From: Burkholderia lata
Lineage (GTDB): Bacteria; Pseudomonadota; Gammaproteobacteria; Burkholderiales; Burkholderiaceae
NCBI RefSeq assembly: GCF_000012945.1
Contig: NC_007510.1
Span: 806,001 to 870,000 of the forward strand
DNA: 64,000 nt
Direction of reading: 5' to 3'
This document shows positions 54,745-62,993 of this stretch, piece after piece (position 1 is the stretch's first letter; the number at the start of each line of letters is the position of its first letter). Made by a program: the position numbers and the translations under genes. A model generated the notes under the pieces. The model saw only the letters and a list, made by a program, of their open reading frames with translations, was not told the DNA's origin and made no database searches.

Positions 54745-55989
54745 ATGGATTTCGACGTCATCGTTCTGGGGGCCGGCATCGTCGGCGTGTCGTCGGCGCT
54801 GCATCTGCAGGATCGCGGGCTGCGCGTCGCGCTCGTCGACCGGCGTGCGCCCGGCGAGGAAACGAGCCACGGCAATGCGGGGCTGATCGAGCGCTCGTCG
54901 GTCGTGCCGTACGCGTTTCCGCGCCGGCTCGGCACGCTGCTGCGCTATGCGCGCAACCGCTCGGTCGATCTCTATTGGGACTACCGCGCGCTGCCCGCGT
55001 ATGCGGGCTGGCTTGCGCGCTTCTGGCGCGAATCGTCGCCGCAGCGGCTCGCGGCCGCCGCGCGCGACCTGTTGCCGCTCGTCGCGGCGAGCGTCGTGGA
55101 GCACGACGCGCTGCTCGCGCGCACCGATGCCCAGCCGCTCGTGCACGACGGCGGGTGGATCGAGGCGTTCCGTTCGCCCGCGCTGTTCGATGCGGAAACC
55201 CGCGCGCAGCAGCGCGTGGCCGACGCGCACGGGCTGCGGATGACCGTGCTCGACGCACGTGCGTTGCGGGCGCGCGAGCCCGGCGTCAGCGACGCGTTCT
55301 GCGGCGCATTCCACTGGCAGGACCCGAAGACCGTGTCGAGCCCGGGCGGGCTGACCAAGGCCTACGCGCGGCTGTTCGAGCGCGACGGCGGCACGTTCGC
55401 GCTTGGCGATGCCAGGACGCTCGTGCAGGTGGATGACGGCTGGCAGGTCGGTACCGAACACGGGCCGATTTCGGCGCGCTCCGCCGTGGTTGCGCTCGGG
55501 CCGTGGTCCGATCACGTCTTTGAGCCGCTCGGCTACCGGATTCCGCTGCGCGCGAAGCGCGGCTACCACATGCATTACCGGCCGACGCGCGCACCGTTGA
55601 ACGTGCCCGTGTGCGATACCGAGGAAGGTTTCGTCGTCGCGCCGATGGAAGGCGGCCGCCTGCGGCTCACGACCGGCGTCGAGATCGCGCTGCGCGGCGC
55701 ACCGCCGACCGGCGTGCAGCTCGCGCGCGCCGAGCCGCTGGCACGCGATGCGTTCGGGATCGGCGAGCGGCTCGATCCCGAGCCGTGGCTCGGGATGCGG
55801 CCGTGCACGCCTGACATGCGCCCGGTGATCGGGCCCGCGCCTCGCCATCGCCACCTGTGGTTTGCGTTCGGCCATTGTCATCACGGGCTCACGCTCGGGC
55901 CCGCAACCGGACGCCTGCTCGCCGAAATGATGACGGGCGCACCGACCTATATCGATCCCCATCCGTACCGCCCCGCGCGCTTCGGCTGA
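54745..55989 (+). CDS. FAD-dependent D-amino-acid dehydrogenase family protein
   Basis: A 414-residue DadA/DAO-type flavoenzyme. The FAD motif DFDVIVLGAGIVGVSSALHLQDRGL is at the N-terminus, with SHGNAGLIERSSVVPYA next. The C-terminus GHCHHGLTLGPATGRLLAEMM is the conserved FAD-binding end of D-amino-acid dehydrogenases. It lies 67 bases after the binding protein, opposite the dauR–dauB pair. By analogy with dauA it would oxidise D-arginine, but its sequence is nearer to DadA and hydroxyproline dehydrogenases. Substrate is therefore uncertain. Confidence 0.82.
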   Translation: MDFDVIVLGAGIVGVSSALHLQDRGLRVALVDRRAPGEETSHGNAGLIERSSVVPYAFPRRLGTLLRYARNRSVDLYWDYRALPAYAGWLARFWRESSPQRLAAAARDLLPLVAASVVEHDALLARTDAQPLVHDGGWIEAFRSPALFDAETRAQQRVADAHGLRMTVLDARALRAREPGVSDAFCGAFHWQDPKTVSSPGGLTKAYARLFERDGGTFALGDARTLVQVDDGWQVGTEHGPISARSAVVALGPWSDHVFEPLGYRIPLRAKRGYHMHYRPTRAPLNVPVCDTEEGFVVAPMEGGRLRLTTGVEIALRGAPPTGVQLARAEPLARDAFGIGERLDPEPWLGMRPCTPDMRPVIGPAPRHRHLWFAFGHCHHGLTLGPATGRLLAEMMTGAPTYIDPHPYRPARFG

Positions 55990-56473
55990 TCCGGCGGCGC
56001 GCGCCGCGTCGCGCGTGCCGGCCTTCACAGTGTTTCAGTCTGCTATCCGAATTATCGGAAATCACGCAATCGGAAATGATCTGCGTAATCGGCAAGAAAG
56101 ATAATCGCGAAATAAAGAAAATCAGCAAATCGGCGATTTATCAATGCATTTTCATATTGCTGAAATGCGTAATGGGCCGCCGCCGGTGACTGTGTAGCAC
56201 GCCGTCGCGGCGGGTGTTCCCGTGTTACGCGGAATGTACCGGAACACGTTACCACGGGGCTCGCAAACGTTACGTTACATCCGTGTTCCATCGGCCTTTT
56301 TCATCAGATGATTCCGGTTCCCGGGCCACGCATTTCGTCTGAAATCGATTAAAAAAGCGTTATTGCCCGTCAATAGGCAGACGAATCAATCCCGTTTTTG
56401 GAATTGGCACACTTCGTGCAATCCGTCCCCATGCTTTATCAACGTTGTGCCAACCGAGATGGGGAAAATAAAG
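55990..56473. other. AT-rich gap before the repeat-protein gene
   Basis: A 484-base region with low GC in its middle (about 56045–56165) and no convincing gene. A 7-bp inverted repeat, gtgttcc (56214–56220) with ggaacac (56241–56247), and several gttac motifs (about 56223–56280) precede the repeat-protein gene. The real promoter is likely between 56250 and 56470. Confidence 0.6.
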
Positions 56474-59299
56474 ATGGGACACAATCTGAAATTGACGGGT
56501 GTGGCGCTGTCGGTCGCGACGGTGTTCGGGGTACTGGCTTCGGGTTCCGCGATGGCGGGGGCCCTCGATGCGCTGCCGATTCCGCAAGTAATCGTCAACC
56601 CGCCGACGAACAGCGTGTCGGTCGGGTTGGTCGCGACGGGTACGTCGCCGCTGGGCTCGGTCACAGTGGCGGCAGGCGGGGCGGGCGCGATCCAGACGTC
56701 GCTTGGCGACCCCGGCCAGGTGCTGTCGGGTGCCGTGGGGGCGGTGACGGGCGCACTCGGCGGTGGCGGCGGCACGGTACAGCCGCTCGCACCGGTCCAG
56801 GGCGTGCTGAATCAGGTGACGGGCGCGCTGAGCGGCGGCAACCCGGCGGGTGCGTTGACCGGTGCGCTGAATACGGCGACGGGGACGCTGAGCAATGCGG
56901 TTGGCACGGTCACGGGTGCACTGGGTGGTATCGGCGGCGGGTCGAACCCGCTGGCGCCGGTTCAAGGTGTGGTCAATCAAGTAACGGGTGCGCTCGGTGG
57001 TGGCAACCCGGCTGGTGCGTTGACGGGTGCGCTTGGCACGGTCACGGGTGCACTGGGCGGTATCGGCGGCGGGTCGAACCCGCTGGCGCCGGTTCAAGGT
57101 GTCGTGAATCAAGTGACGGGCGCGCTAGGTAGCGGCAACCCGGCAGGCGCACTGACGGGCGCACTCGGCACGGTCACGGGCGCACTGGGCGGTATCGGCG
57201 GTGGCTCGAACCCGCTGGCGCCGGTTCAAGGTGTGGTCAATCAAGTAACGGGCGCGCTTGGTAGCGGCAACCCGGCAGGCGCACTGACCGGTGCACTTGG
57301 CACGGTCACGGGTGCACTGGGCGGTATCGGCGGCGGGTCGAGCCCGCTGGCGCCGGTACAAGGCGTCGTGAACCAAGTGACGGGCGCGCTGGGTAGCGGT
57401 AACCCGGCAGGCGCACTGACCGGCGCACTTGGCACGGTCACGGGTGCACTGGGTGGTATCGGCGGCGGGTCGAACCCGCTGGCGCCGGTTCAAGGCGTCG
57501 TGAACCAAGTGACGGGCGCACTGGGTAGCGGTAACCCGGCAGGCGCACTGACCGGCGCACTCGGCACGGTGACCGGCGCGCTGGGTAATGTCGGCGGCGG
57601 TTCGTACCCGCTTGGGGCGGTTCAAGGCGTCGTCAATCAAGTCACGACGGCGCTCAATAACGGCAATCCGGCTAGTGCATTGACGGGCGCACTCGGTACG
57701 GTGGCGGGCGAGCTCGGTGCGGGCAATCCGGCAGGTACGGTGACTGGTGCGATCGGCAACGTAACCGGGGCACTGGGCGCATTGGGCGCCATTGGTGGCG
57801 GCGCGGATCCGCTGGCGCCGGTCCAGGGCGTCGTGAATCAAGTAACGGGCGCGCTCGGCAGCGGCAACCCGGCAGGCGCACTGACCGGCGCACTCGGCAC
57901 GGTCACGGGTGCACTGGGCGGCATCGGCGGCGGTTCGAACCCGCTGGCGCCGGTCCAAGGCGTCGTGAACCAAGTGACGGGCGCACTGGGCAGCGGCAAC
58001 CCGGCAGGCGCACTGACCGGCGCACTCGGCACGGTCACGGGTGCACTGGGCGGCATCGGCGGCGGTTCGAACCCGCTGGCGCCGGTCCAAGGCGTCGTGA
58101 ACCAAGTGACGGGCGCACTGGGCAGCGGCAACCCGGCCGGCGCACTGACGGGCGCACTCGGCACGGTCACGGGTGCACTGGGTGGTATCGGCGGCGGCTC
58201 GAGCCCGCTGGCGCCGGTCCAAGGCGTCGTGAACCAGGTCACGGGCGCACTGGGCGGCATCGGCGGCGGTTCGAACCCGCTGGCGCCGATCCAGAGCGTC
58301 GTCGATCAGGTCACGGGTACGCTCGGCAGCGGCAACCCGGCCGGCGCGCTGAGCAACGCGGTCAACACGATCACGGGCACGCTCGGCAACGTGGGTGGAG
58401 CGGGGAGCCCGCTGGCGCCGGTGCAAGGTGTCGTCACGCAGCTCGCCGGCACGCTCGGCGGCTCGAATCCGCTGGCGCCGGTGCAAGGCGTCGTGAACCA
58501 GGTCGTCGGCACGCTGTCCGGCGCCGGTGGCGGCAGCCCGATCGCGCCGATCACGAACCTCGTCAACGGCCTGCAGAACGCGCTGCCGACGGGCGGCAAC
58601 GCAGCCGGCGCACTGACCGGCGCACTCGGCTCGGTGACGGGCGCACTCGGCAACCTCGGCGGCTCGAACCCGCTGGCGCCGGTGCAGGGCGTCGTGAATC
58701 AGGTCGTCGGCACGCTCAGCAACAACAATGCGGTCGGCACGGCCACGAACGCACTGGGTAACGCGGTCGGCTCCGTCGTGGGCGCACTCGGCAACCTCGG
58801 GGCCTCGAACCCGCTGGCGCCGGTGCAAGGCGTCGTGAACCAGGTCGTCGGCACGTTGTCGGGCGCAGCGGGCAACAACCCGATCGCCCCGATCACGAAC
58901 CTCGTGAGCGGCCTGACGGGCGGCAGCAACCCGGCCGGCGCACTGACCGGTGCGCTCGGTTCGGTGACGGGCGCGCTCGCGAACGGTCCGGTGGCCCTCG
59001 GGCAGGCGGCCGGCGCGCTGTCGGGCGCGGCTGGTTCGACGGCAGCAGCGGGCGGCAGCCTGCTCGGCTCGGGCGCGAACGCGGCCGGCGGCACGGCAGG
59101 CGCAGTCGGCTCGCTGCTGTCGACGGGCGCCAACGCGACGGCAACGGTCGTCAACGCGGTCGGCACGACGGTGGGCACGGCACTCGGCTCCGCGCCGGGC
59201 CTGTCGGTCACGCCGCACTCGGGCAACAGCGCGCCGGGCAACCCGCTCGCACCGGTGTCGTCGCTGCTCCAGTCGCTGACGGGCGCACTGCCGAAGTAA
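56474..59299 (+). CDS. Secreted, nearly uncharged protein with 44-residue repeats
   Basis: A 941-residue protein of unknown function. A signal peptide spans residues 1–28 (ending GSAMA), then about 75 residues of non-repeat sequence. From residue 104 the unit PLAPVQGVVNQVTGALGSGN / PAGALTGALGTVTGALGGIG / GGSN recurs sixteen times, exact in several copies and shortened or expanded in others. Almost no charged residue is visible after the signal peptide: a few Asp, one Glu, one His, the final Lys, and no Arg or Cys. No domain, transmembrane anchor or autotransporter segment is seen. Start 56474 is preferred; an ATG at 56459 is possible. Confidence 0.8.
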   Translation: MGHNLKLTGVALSVATVFGVLASGSAMAGALDALPIPQVIVNPPTNSVSVGLVATGTSPLGSVTVAAGGAGAIQTSLGDPGQVLSGAVGAVTGALGGGGGTVQPLAPVQGVLNQVTGALSGGNPAGALTGALNTATGTLSNAVGTVTGALGGIGGGSNPLAPVQGVVNQVTGALGGGNPAGALTGALGTVTGALGGIGGGSNPLAPVQGVVNQVTGALGSGNPAGALTGALGTVTGALGGIGGGSNPLAPVQGVVNQVTGALGSGNPAGALTGALGTVTGALGGIGGGSSPLAPVQGVVNQVTGALGSGNPAGALTGALGTVTGALGGIGGGSNPLAPVQGVVNQVTGALGSGNPAGALTGALGTVTGALGNVGGGSYPLGAVQGVVNQVTTALNNGNPASALTGALGTVAGELGAGNPAGTVTGAIGNVTGALGALGAIGGGADPLAPVQGVVNQVTGALGSGNPAGALTGALGTVTGALGGIGGGSNPLAPVQGVVNQVTGALGSGNPAGALTGALGTVTGALGGIGGGSNPLAPVQGVVNQVTGALGSGNPAGALTGALGTVTGALGGIGGGSSPLAPVQGVVNQVTGALGGIGGGSNPLAPIQSVVDQVTGTLGSGNPAGALSNAVNTITGTLGNVGGAGSPLAPVQGVVTQLAGTLGGSNPLAPVQGVVNQVVGTLSGAGGGSPIAPITNLVNGLQNALPTGGNAAGALTGALGSVTGALGNLGGSNPLAPVQGVVNQVVGTLSNNNAVGTATNALGNAVGSVVGALGNLGASNPLAPVQGVVNQVVGTLSGAAGNNPIAPITNLVSGLTGGSNPAGALTGALGSVTGALANGPVALGQAAGALSGAAGSTAAAGGSLLGSGANAAGGTAGAVGSLLSTGANATATVVNAVGTTVGTALGSAPGLSVTPHSGNSAPGNPLAPVSSLLQSLTGALPK
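56783..58986 (+). repeat. In-frame 132-bp repeats of the uncharged protein gene
   Basis: The gene is internally repetitive. The 132-bp (44-codon) period is exact between units beginning at 56948, 57080, 57212, 57344 and 57476. A divergent, longer unit begins at 57608; regular units then resume from about 57809 up to 58205, followed by shorter and less similar units. Because the period is a multiple of three, gain or loss of units keeps the frame. Confidence 0.9.
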
Positions 59300-59353
59300 C
59301 CGGCCGCACACGCATGGCGGTGCCGGATGGGCCGCCGTGCGCAACGGGTCGCG

Positions 59354-59392
59354 CAACGCGGCATGACAGCGATGTCATGCCGCGTTGTCTTT
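59354..59392 (+). terminator. Rho-independent terminator after the repeat-protein gene
   Basis: A perfect 15-bp stem (59354–59368 with 59373–59387), loop gcga, followed by TCTTT. It ends the repeat-protein transcript. Confidence 0.9.
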
Positions 59393-59583
59393 GGGGGCCC
59401 GCTTTCTTTCGTCGCATGAGTGGCCGCTGCCTGCGCTCGCCGGCCGGCGTGGAATAACCGGTCGCCTCCATCCGTTTACATACCGAATCCCGGCAGCGCC
59501 GGCCGGCGGGATAATGGTCGAGACCTGGCCGATCGTCCCGGCCGGTGCCGCCGTGTCGCGATGCCGTGCCAAGGAGAATGGGT

Positions 59584-59943
59584 ATGAAACGGATACTCGT
59601 CGCCGCCGCGCTGACGGTGGCAATCGTGCGGCCGGCCGCCGCGGAACCACCGCGAGCCGGCGACGGAAAACTGGTCGACGAAGCGCACATGACGCTGTAC
59701 GTGTTCGATCGCGATGCGCCCGGCACGAGCGCGTGCGACCGCGCGTGCGCGGCCAACTGGCCGCCTGCGCTTGCCGACGCGTACGACAAGGCAACCGGCG
59801 AGCTGAGTCTCGTCGCGCGCGACGACGGCAGCAAGCAATGGGCGTACCGCGGGCACCCGCTGTACCGCTGGAAGCAGGATCGCAAGCCCGGCGACGCGGG
59901 CGGCGACGGGATCGGCGGCATGTGGCACGTCGCGCGTCCGTAA
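59584..59943 (+). CDS. COG4315-type secreted protein with YxFxxD motif
   Basis: A 119-residue protein with a signal peptide (about residues 1–21, ending AAA-EPP). The motif LYVFDRDAPGTSACDRACAANWPP is the Yx(F/W/Y)xxD signature of COG4315, with two cysteines close together, and PLYRWKQDRKPGDAGGDG repeats the pattern. Such proteins are periplasmic and of unknown function, often next to ECF sigma factors. AAGGAG ends 7 bases before the ATG at 59584; the ATG at 59578 is too close to it. It heads the sigma-factor cluster. Confidence 0.83.
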   Translation: MKRILVAAALTVAIVRPAAAEPPRAGDGKLVDEAHMTLYVFDRDAPGTSACDRACAANWPPALADAYDKATGELSLVARDDGSKQWAYRGHPLYRWKQDRKPGDAGGDGIGGMWHVARP

Positions 59944-59970
59944 CTGCACGGCGGTGCGCGAGGCATCCTG

Positions 59971-60486
59971 ATGAGCTACGAATCGGATCTGCTGGTGTGG
60001 TTGCCGCATCTCACGCGCTATGCGCGCGCGCTGACGGGCGACCGGGCCTGGGCGGACGATCTCGTGCAGGACACGCTCGAGCGTGCGCTGAACCGCCCGC
60101 CGCGCGACTGCGGCAACCTGCGCGCATGGCTGCTGACGCTGCTGCGGCACCGCTTCATCGACCAGTTGCGCGCGCGCCACGAGATCGCGGTCGACGATGC
60201 GACGGCACCGTGGCAGACGATGGCCGCGCCGGCCGGCGAAATCGGCGGCCTGGTGCTGCGCGACGTGCAGCGCGCGCTGTACCGGTTGCCGGTCGAACAG
60301 CGCGAGGTGCTGCTGCTGGTCGCGCTCGAGGAATTGAGCTATCGCGATGCCGCGGAGGTGCTCGGCGTCCCGGTGGGCACCGTGATGTCGCGGCTCGCAC
60401 GGGCACGCGGGCAGATGCGCGCGCTGCTGTCGGACGAGCCGTCGGCGCACGGCACGGCTTCACTACGAGTGATCGGGAAGACATGA
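59971..60486 (+). CDS. ECF RNA polymerase sigma factor
   Basis: A 171-residue extracytoplasmic-function sigma factor. Region 2 (about residues 10–75) contains LTGDRAWADDLVQDTLERAL and RAWLLTLLRHRFIDQLR. Region 4 (about 105–160) contains RLPVEQREVLLLVALEELSYRDAAEVLGVPVGTVMSRLARAR. Both match the family plan. Its stop overlaps the anti-sigma gene start (ATGA at 60483–60486), so the pair is translationally coupled. The signal it reads is unknown. Confidence 0.92.
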   Translation: MSYESDLLVWLPHLTRYARALTGDRAWADDLVQDTLERALNRPPRDCGNLRAWLLTLLRHRFIDQLRARHEIAVDDATAPWQTMAAPAGEIGGLVLRDVQRALYRLPVEQREVLLLVALEELSYRDAAEVLGVPVGTVMSRLARARGQMRALLSDEPSAHGTASLRVIGKT

Positions 60487-61265
60487 TGGACGATCCGCAC
60501 AAGCCTTCGAACGAGCGGGACGACGATGCGTCGGCGCAACTGCTGTCCGCGCTGCTGGACGGCGAGCTGTCCGGGCAAGAGCGTCGCGAGGTGCTCGAGC
60601 GCGTGCTGGCCGATCCGCAGGAAGCCGAACGATTCGCGCATTACCGCGCGCAGCGCGATGCACTGCAAGCGCTGTTCCCGCTGCCGGGCGCCGCGCCCGC
60701 GCTGTTCGTGCAGCGCCGTGCGCCGCGCCGGCGCGCGATTGCCTATGCATTCGCGGGGCTCGCGGCCGGGCTGCTGATCGGCGTCGCGCTGCATGTCGGC
60801 TGGGTGACGTTCGGCAGCGAGCCGGCGTTCGCCGCGCGCGCGGATGTCGCGTACGCGACGTACGCGGCCGACCGCGACCATCCGGTCGAGGTCGGGGCGG
60901 GCGACCCCGAACGTCTCGTCGCGTGGTTGTCCGCGCGTGTCGGGCGGCCCGTGCGCGCGCCGTCGCTCGACGAATACGGCTACGTGCTGATCGGCGGCCG
61001 GCTGCTCCCCGGCGAAGCGGGGCCGGCCGCGCAGCTCATGTACCAGCGCGCGGACGGCGCGCGCGTGACGCTGTACATGACGGCCTACGACGCACGGCGC
61101 CTCGCGCCGCAGGCGATGTCGGCCGGCGACCGCTACACGTATTTCTGGTCGGATCGCGGGATGGGCTACGCGTTGTCCGGCCAGGGCGACGAGCGGCGCC
61201 TGCGCGAACTCGCGATCGACGCGTGCGGCGACCTCGGCGGCCCGACCGACGCGTGGAAGGGGTGA
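60483..61265 (+). CDS. Anti-sigma factor, transmembrane
   Basis: A 260-residue protein. The N-terminal cytoplasmic part (LLSALLDGELSGQERREVLERVLADPQEAERF, about residues 19–50) is typical of the anti-sigma fold. One membrane segment (about residues 84–103) precedes a periplasmic domain of about 150 residues with YGYVLIGGRLLPGEAGPAAQLMYQRADGARVTLYM. It overlaps the sigma-factor stop, so it most likely inhibits that factor. The periplasmic domain would be the sensor. Confidence 0.88.
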   Translation: MMDDPHKPSNERDDDASAQLLSALLDGELSGQERREVLERVLADPQEAERFAHYRAQRDALQALFPLPGAAPALFVQRRAPRRRAIAYAFAGLAAGLLIGVALHVGWVTFGSEPAFAARADVAYATYAADRDHPVEVGAGDPERLVAWLSARVGRPVRAPSLDEYGYVLIGGRLLPGEAGPAAQLMYQRADGARVTLYMTAYDARRLAPQAMSAGDRYTYFWSDRGMGYALSGQGDERRLRELAIDACGDLGGPTDAWKG

Positions 61266-61293
61266 CGCGCGCGGCGCCGGTTCGGAGCAGGCG

Positions 61294-61749
61294 ATGAAGA
61301 CGACGATGACGAAGGGGCTCGTGCCGATGCTGGTGCCGATGCTGGTGCTGGTGCTGGTGCTGGTGGCGCTCATCGCGGGCAGCGCGCTTGCGCGCGCGGA
61401 CGGCGACGCGCCGGTGCGCGTGCCCGTCGACGCCGACGGCGTGCAGCGGGTGGCGATCGTCGGCGGCAGCTATTTCTTCCGACCGAACCACGTGATCGTG
61501 CGGGCGCACGTGCCGGTCGAGCTGACCGTGTCGGCCGAGCCCGGCCTGGTGCCGCACAGCTTCGAGATCGACGCGCCGCAGGCCGGCATCGCGGTGCACA
61601 CCGAGCTCGCCACGACACCGAAGACGTTTCGCTTCACGCCGGCGCAGCCGGGCCGGTTCGCCTACTATTGCACGCATCGGCTGCTGTTTTTCAGGAGCCA
61701 TCGCGAGCGCGGGATGGAAGGCGTGCTCGATGTCGAGGCGGCGCCGTGA
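61294..61749 (+). CDS. Cupredoxin-domain secreted protein
   Basis: A 151-residue protein. The signal peptide (about residues 1–33) is encoded by in-frame 12- and 6-base repeats (61321–61365) giving VPMLVPMLVLVLVLV. A cupredoxin fold follows, with the copper ligands as PHSFEID (His) and YYCTHRLLFFRSHRERGMEG (Cys, His, Met). The loop between Cys and His is about five residues longer than usual. It may be a periplasmic electron carrier or copper-binding protein. It lies 28 bases after the anti-sigma gene. Confidence 0.8.
   Translation: MKTTMTKGLVPMLVPMLVLVLVLVALIAGSALARADGDAPVRVPVDADGVQRVAIVGGSYFFRPNHVIVRAHVPVELTVSAEPGLVPHSFEIDAPQAGIAVHTELATTPKTFRFTPAQPGRFAYYCTHRLLFFRSHRERGMEGVLDVEAAP
61321..61365 (+). 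repeat. In-frame microsatellite in the cupredoxin signal peptide
   Basis: Two copies of gtgccgatgctg followed by three of gtgctg and one gtg. All are in frame, so copy changes would lengthen or shorten the hydrophobic core without shifting the frame. Confidence 0.9.
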
Positions 61750-62378
61750 TCGCCGCGTTGCTGGCCGCGAGCCTGATAGGAGCGAGCATGACCGCCGATC
61801 CCGTGACTGTCGCGCAGGCGCATTTCGACCACGTCCGCTCGTACCGCGCGACGATCCGCTCGTCCGCGCGCAGCGGCGAGCACACTGAAATCCGCTACGC
61901 GTACCTGAAACCGGGCTTCGTCCGGATGGATTTCGTGTCGCCGCATCACGGCGCGGTGCTCGCCTACGATCCCGGCGACGGCAAGGTGCGGCTGCGTCCG
62001 TTCGGTGCGCATGCACCGCCCGCGCTGACGCTGTCGCCGTCCAATCCGCTCGTGCGCGACCGCAGCGGCCACCGGGTCGACCGGTCGGACGTCGGCGAAC
62101 TGCTGCGCAACGTCCATGCGCTGCAGGAGGGCGGCGCGACGGTGACCGAAGGCGAGGAGGCCGTCGGCGGCCGGACCGCGCTGCGCGTGTCGGTCACGGG
62201 CGCCCCCGCGCATGTGGTCGACGGCGTGCATCGCTACCGGCTGTGGCTGGATACCGAGGATGGCTTTCCGCTGAAGGTCGTCAGCTTCGCGGACGATGAC
62301 GACGTGCCGCTCGAAACCGTGACGCTCGACGACGTCGAGATCGACGTCGCGTTTCCCGAACGCTTCTTCGCGCCCTGA
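61746..62378 (+). CDS. LolA-like outer-membrane lipoprotein-sorting family protein
   Basis: A 210-residue exported protein beginning at a GTG that overlaps the cupredoxin stop (GTGA). An N-terminal hydrophobic stretch (MIAALLAASLIGASMTA) acts as signal peptide. AHFDHVRSYRATIRSSARSGEHTEIRYAYLKPGFVRMDFVSPHHGAVLAYDPGDGKVRL and the late LWLDTEDGFPLKVVSF resemble DUF1571/LolA-like lipoprotein-sorting proteins. The binding partner is unknown. It forms part of the same cluster. Confidence 0.7.
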   Translation: MIAALLAASLIGASMTADPVTVAQAHFDHVRSYRATIRSSARSGEHTEIRYAYLKPGFVRMDFVSPHHGAVLAYDPGDGKVRLRPFGAHAPPALTLSPSNPLVRDRSGHRVDRSDVGELLRNVHALQEGGATVTEGEEAVGGRTALRVSVTGAPAHVVDGVHRYRLWLDTEDGFPLKVVSFADDDDVPLETVTLDDVEIDVAFPERFFAP

Positions 62379-62422
62379 GCGGTGCGCTGACTCATGCCCG
62401 TGACGGGCATGCCGGAGGCTGC

Positions 62423-62938
62423 ATGGCGGAATACCGGTTCTCGACGACCTGGCGCGTGGACGCGCCGCTCGCGGTGGTGTGGGACGCGATCTACCAGGTC
62501 GACCGCTGGCCCGACTGGTGGAAGGGTGCCGTGAGCACCGTCGAGATCGAGCCGGGCGATGCGCGCGGCGTCGGCGCGCTGCACCGGTACACGTGGAAGG
62601 GGGCGCTGCCGTACCGGCTGACCTTCGACATGCGCGTGCGGCGCGTCGAGCCGCCGCATGCGCTCGAAGGTCGTGCGAGCGGCGCGATCGAAGGCGACGG
62701 ATGCTGGTCGTTCATCGCCGATGGCGCCCGCACGATCGTGCGCTATGACTGGCACATCCGCACGCACGTGCGCTGGATGAACCGGCTGGAGCCGCTCGGT
62801 CGCCCGCTGTTCCGATGGAACCATGACGTCGTGATGCGCGAAGGCGCGAAGGGGCTCGCGCGGCTGCTGGGCGCGGCGGTCGAGACGGAGGGCCGGACGT
62901 TCCGGCCGTTGTCGGATGCGGGCTGCGCCGATGCCTGA
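62423..62938 (+). CDS. SRPBCC-family protein
   Basis: A 171-residue protein of the START/Bet v1-like SRPBCC fold. The N-terminal RFSTTWRVDAPLAVVWDAIYQVDRWPDWWKGAVSTVEIEPGD is the typical polyketide-cyclase-like start. A central RRVEPPHALEGRASGAIEGDGCWSFI and a long C-terminal helix (VVMREGAKGLARLL) complete the fold. The family binds hydrophobic ligands in a deep pocket. The substrate is unknown. It lies 44 bases after the LolA-like gene and is probably the last of the cluster. Confidence 0.84.
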   Translation: MAEYRFSTTWRVDAPLAVVWDAIYQVDRWPDWWKGAVSTVEIEPGDARGVGALHRYTWKGALPYRLTFDMRVRRVEPPHALEGRASGAIEGDGCWSFIADGARTIVRYDWHIRTHVRWMNRLEPLGRPLFRWNHDVVMREGAKGLARLLGAAVETEGRTFRPLSDAGCADA

Positions 62939-62993
62939 ACGCGTGTGAACGCGAGCAGCAGCGCGTAAAGCGCGTAGCGGCGTGCCGCGCCGC

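Noticed and set aside
57125..59356. A 743-codon open frame on the minus strand opposite the repeat protein
   Set aside because: The repeats keep several frames open. The plus-strand product has a signal peptide, a ribosome-binding site and a terminator; the minus frame is Arg/Cys-rich with none of these.
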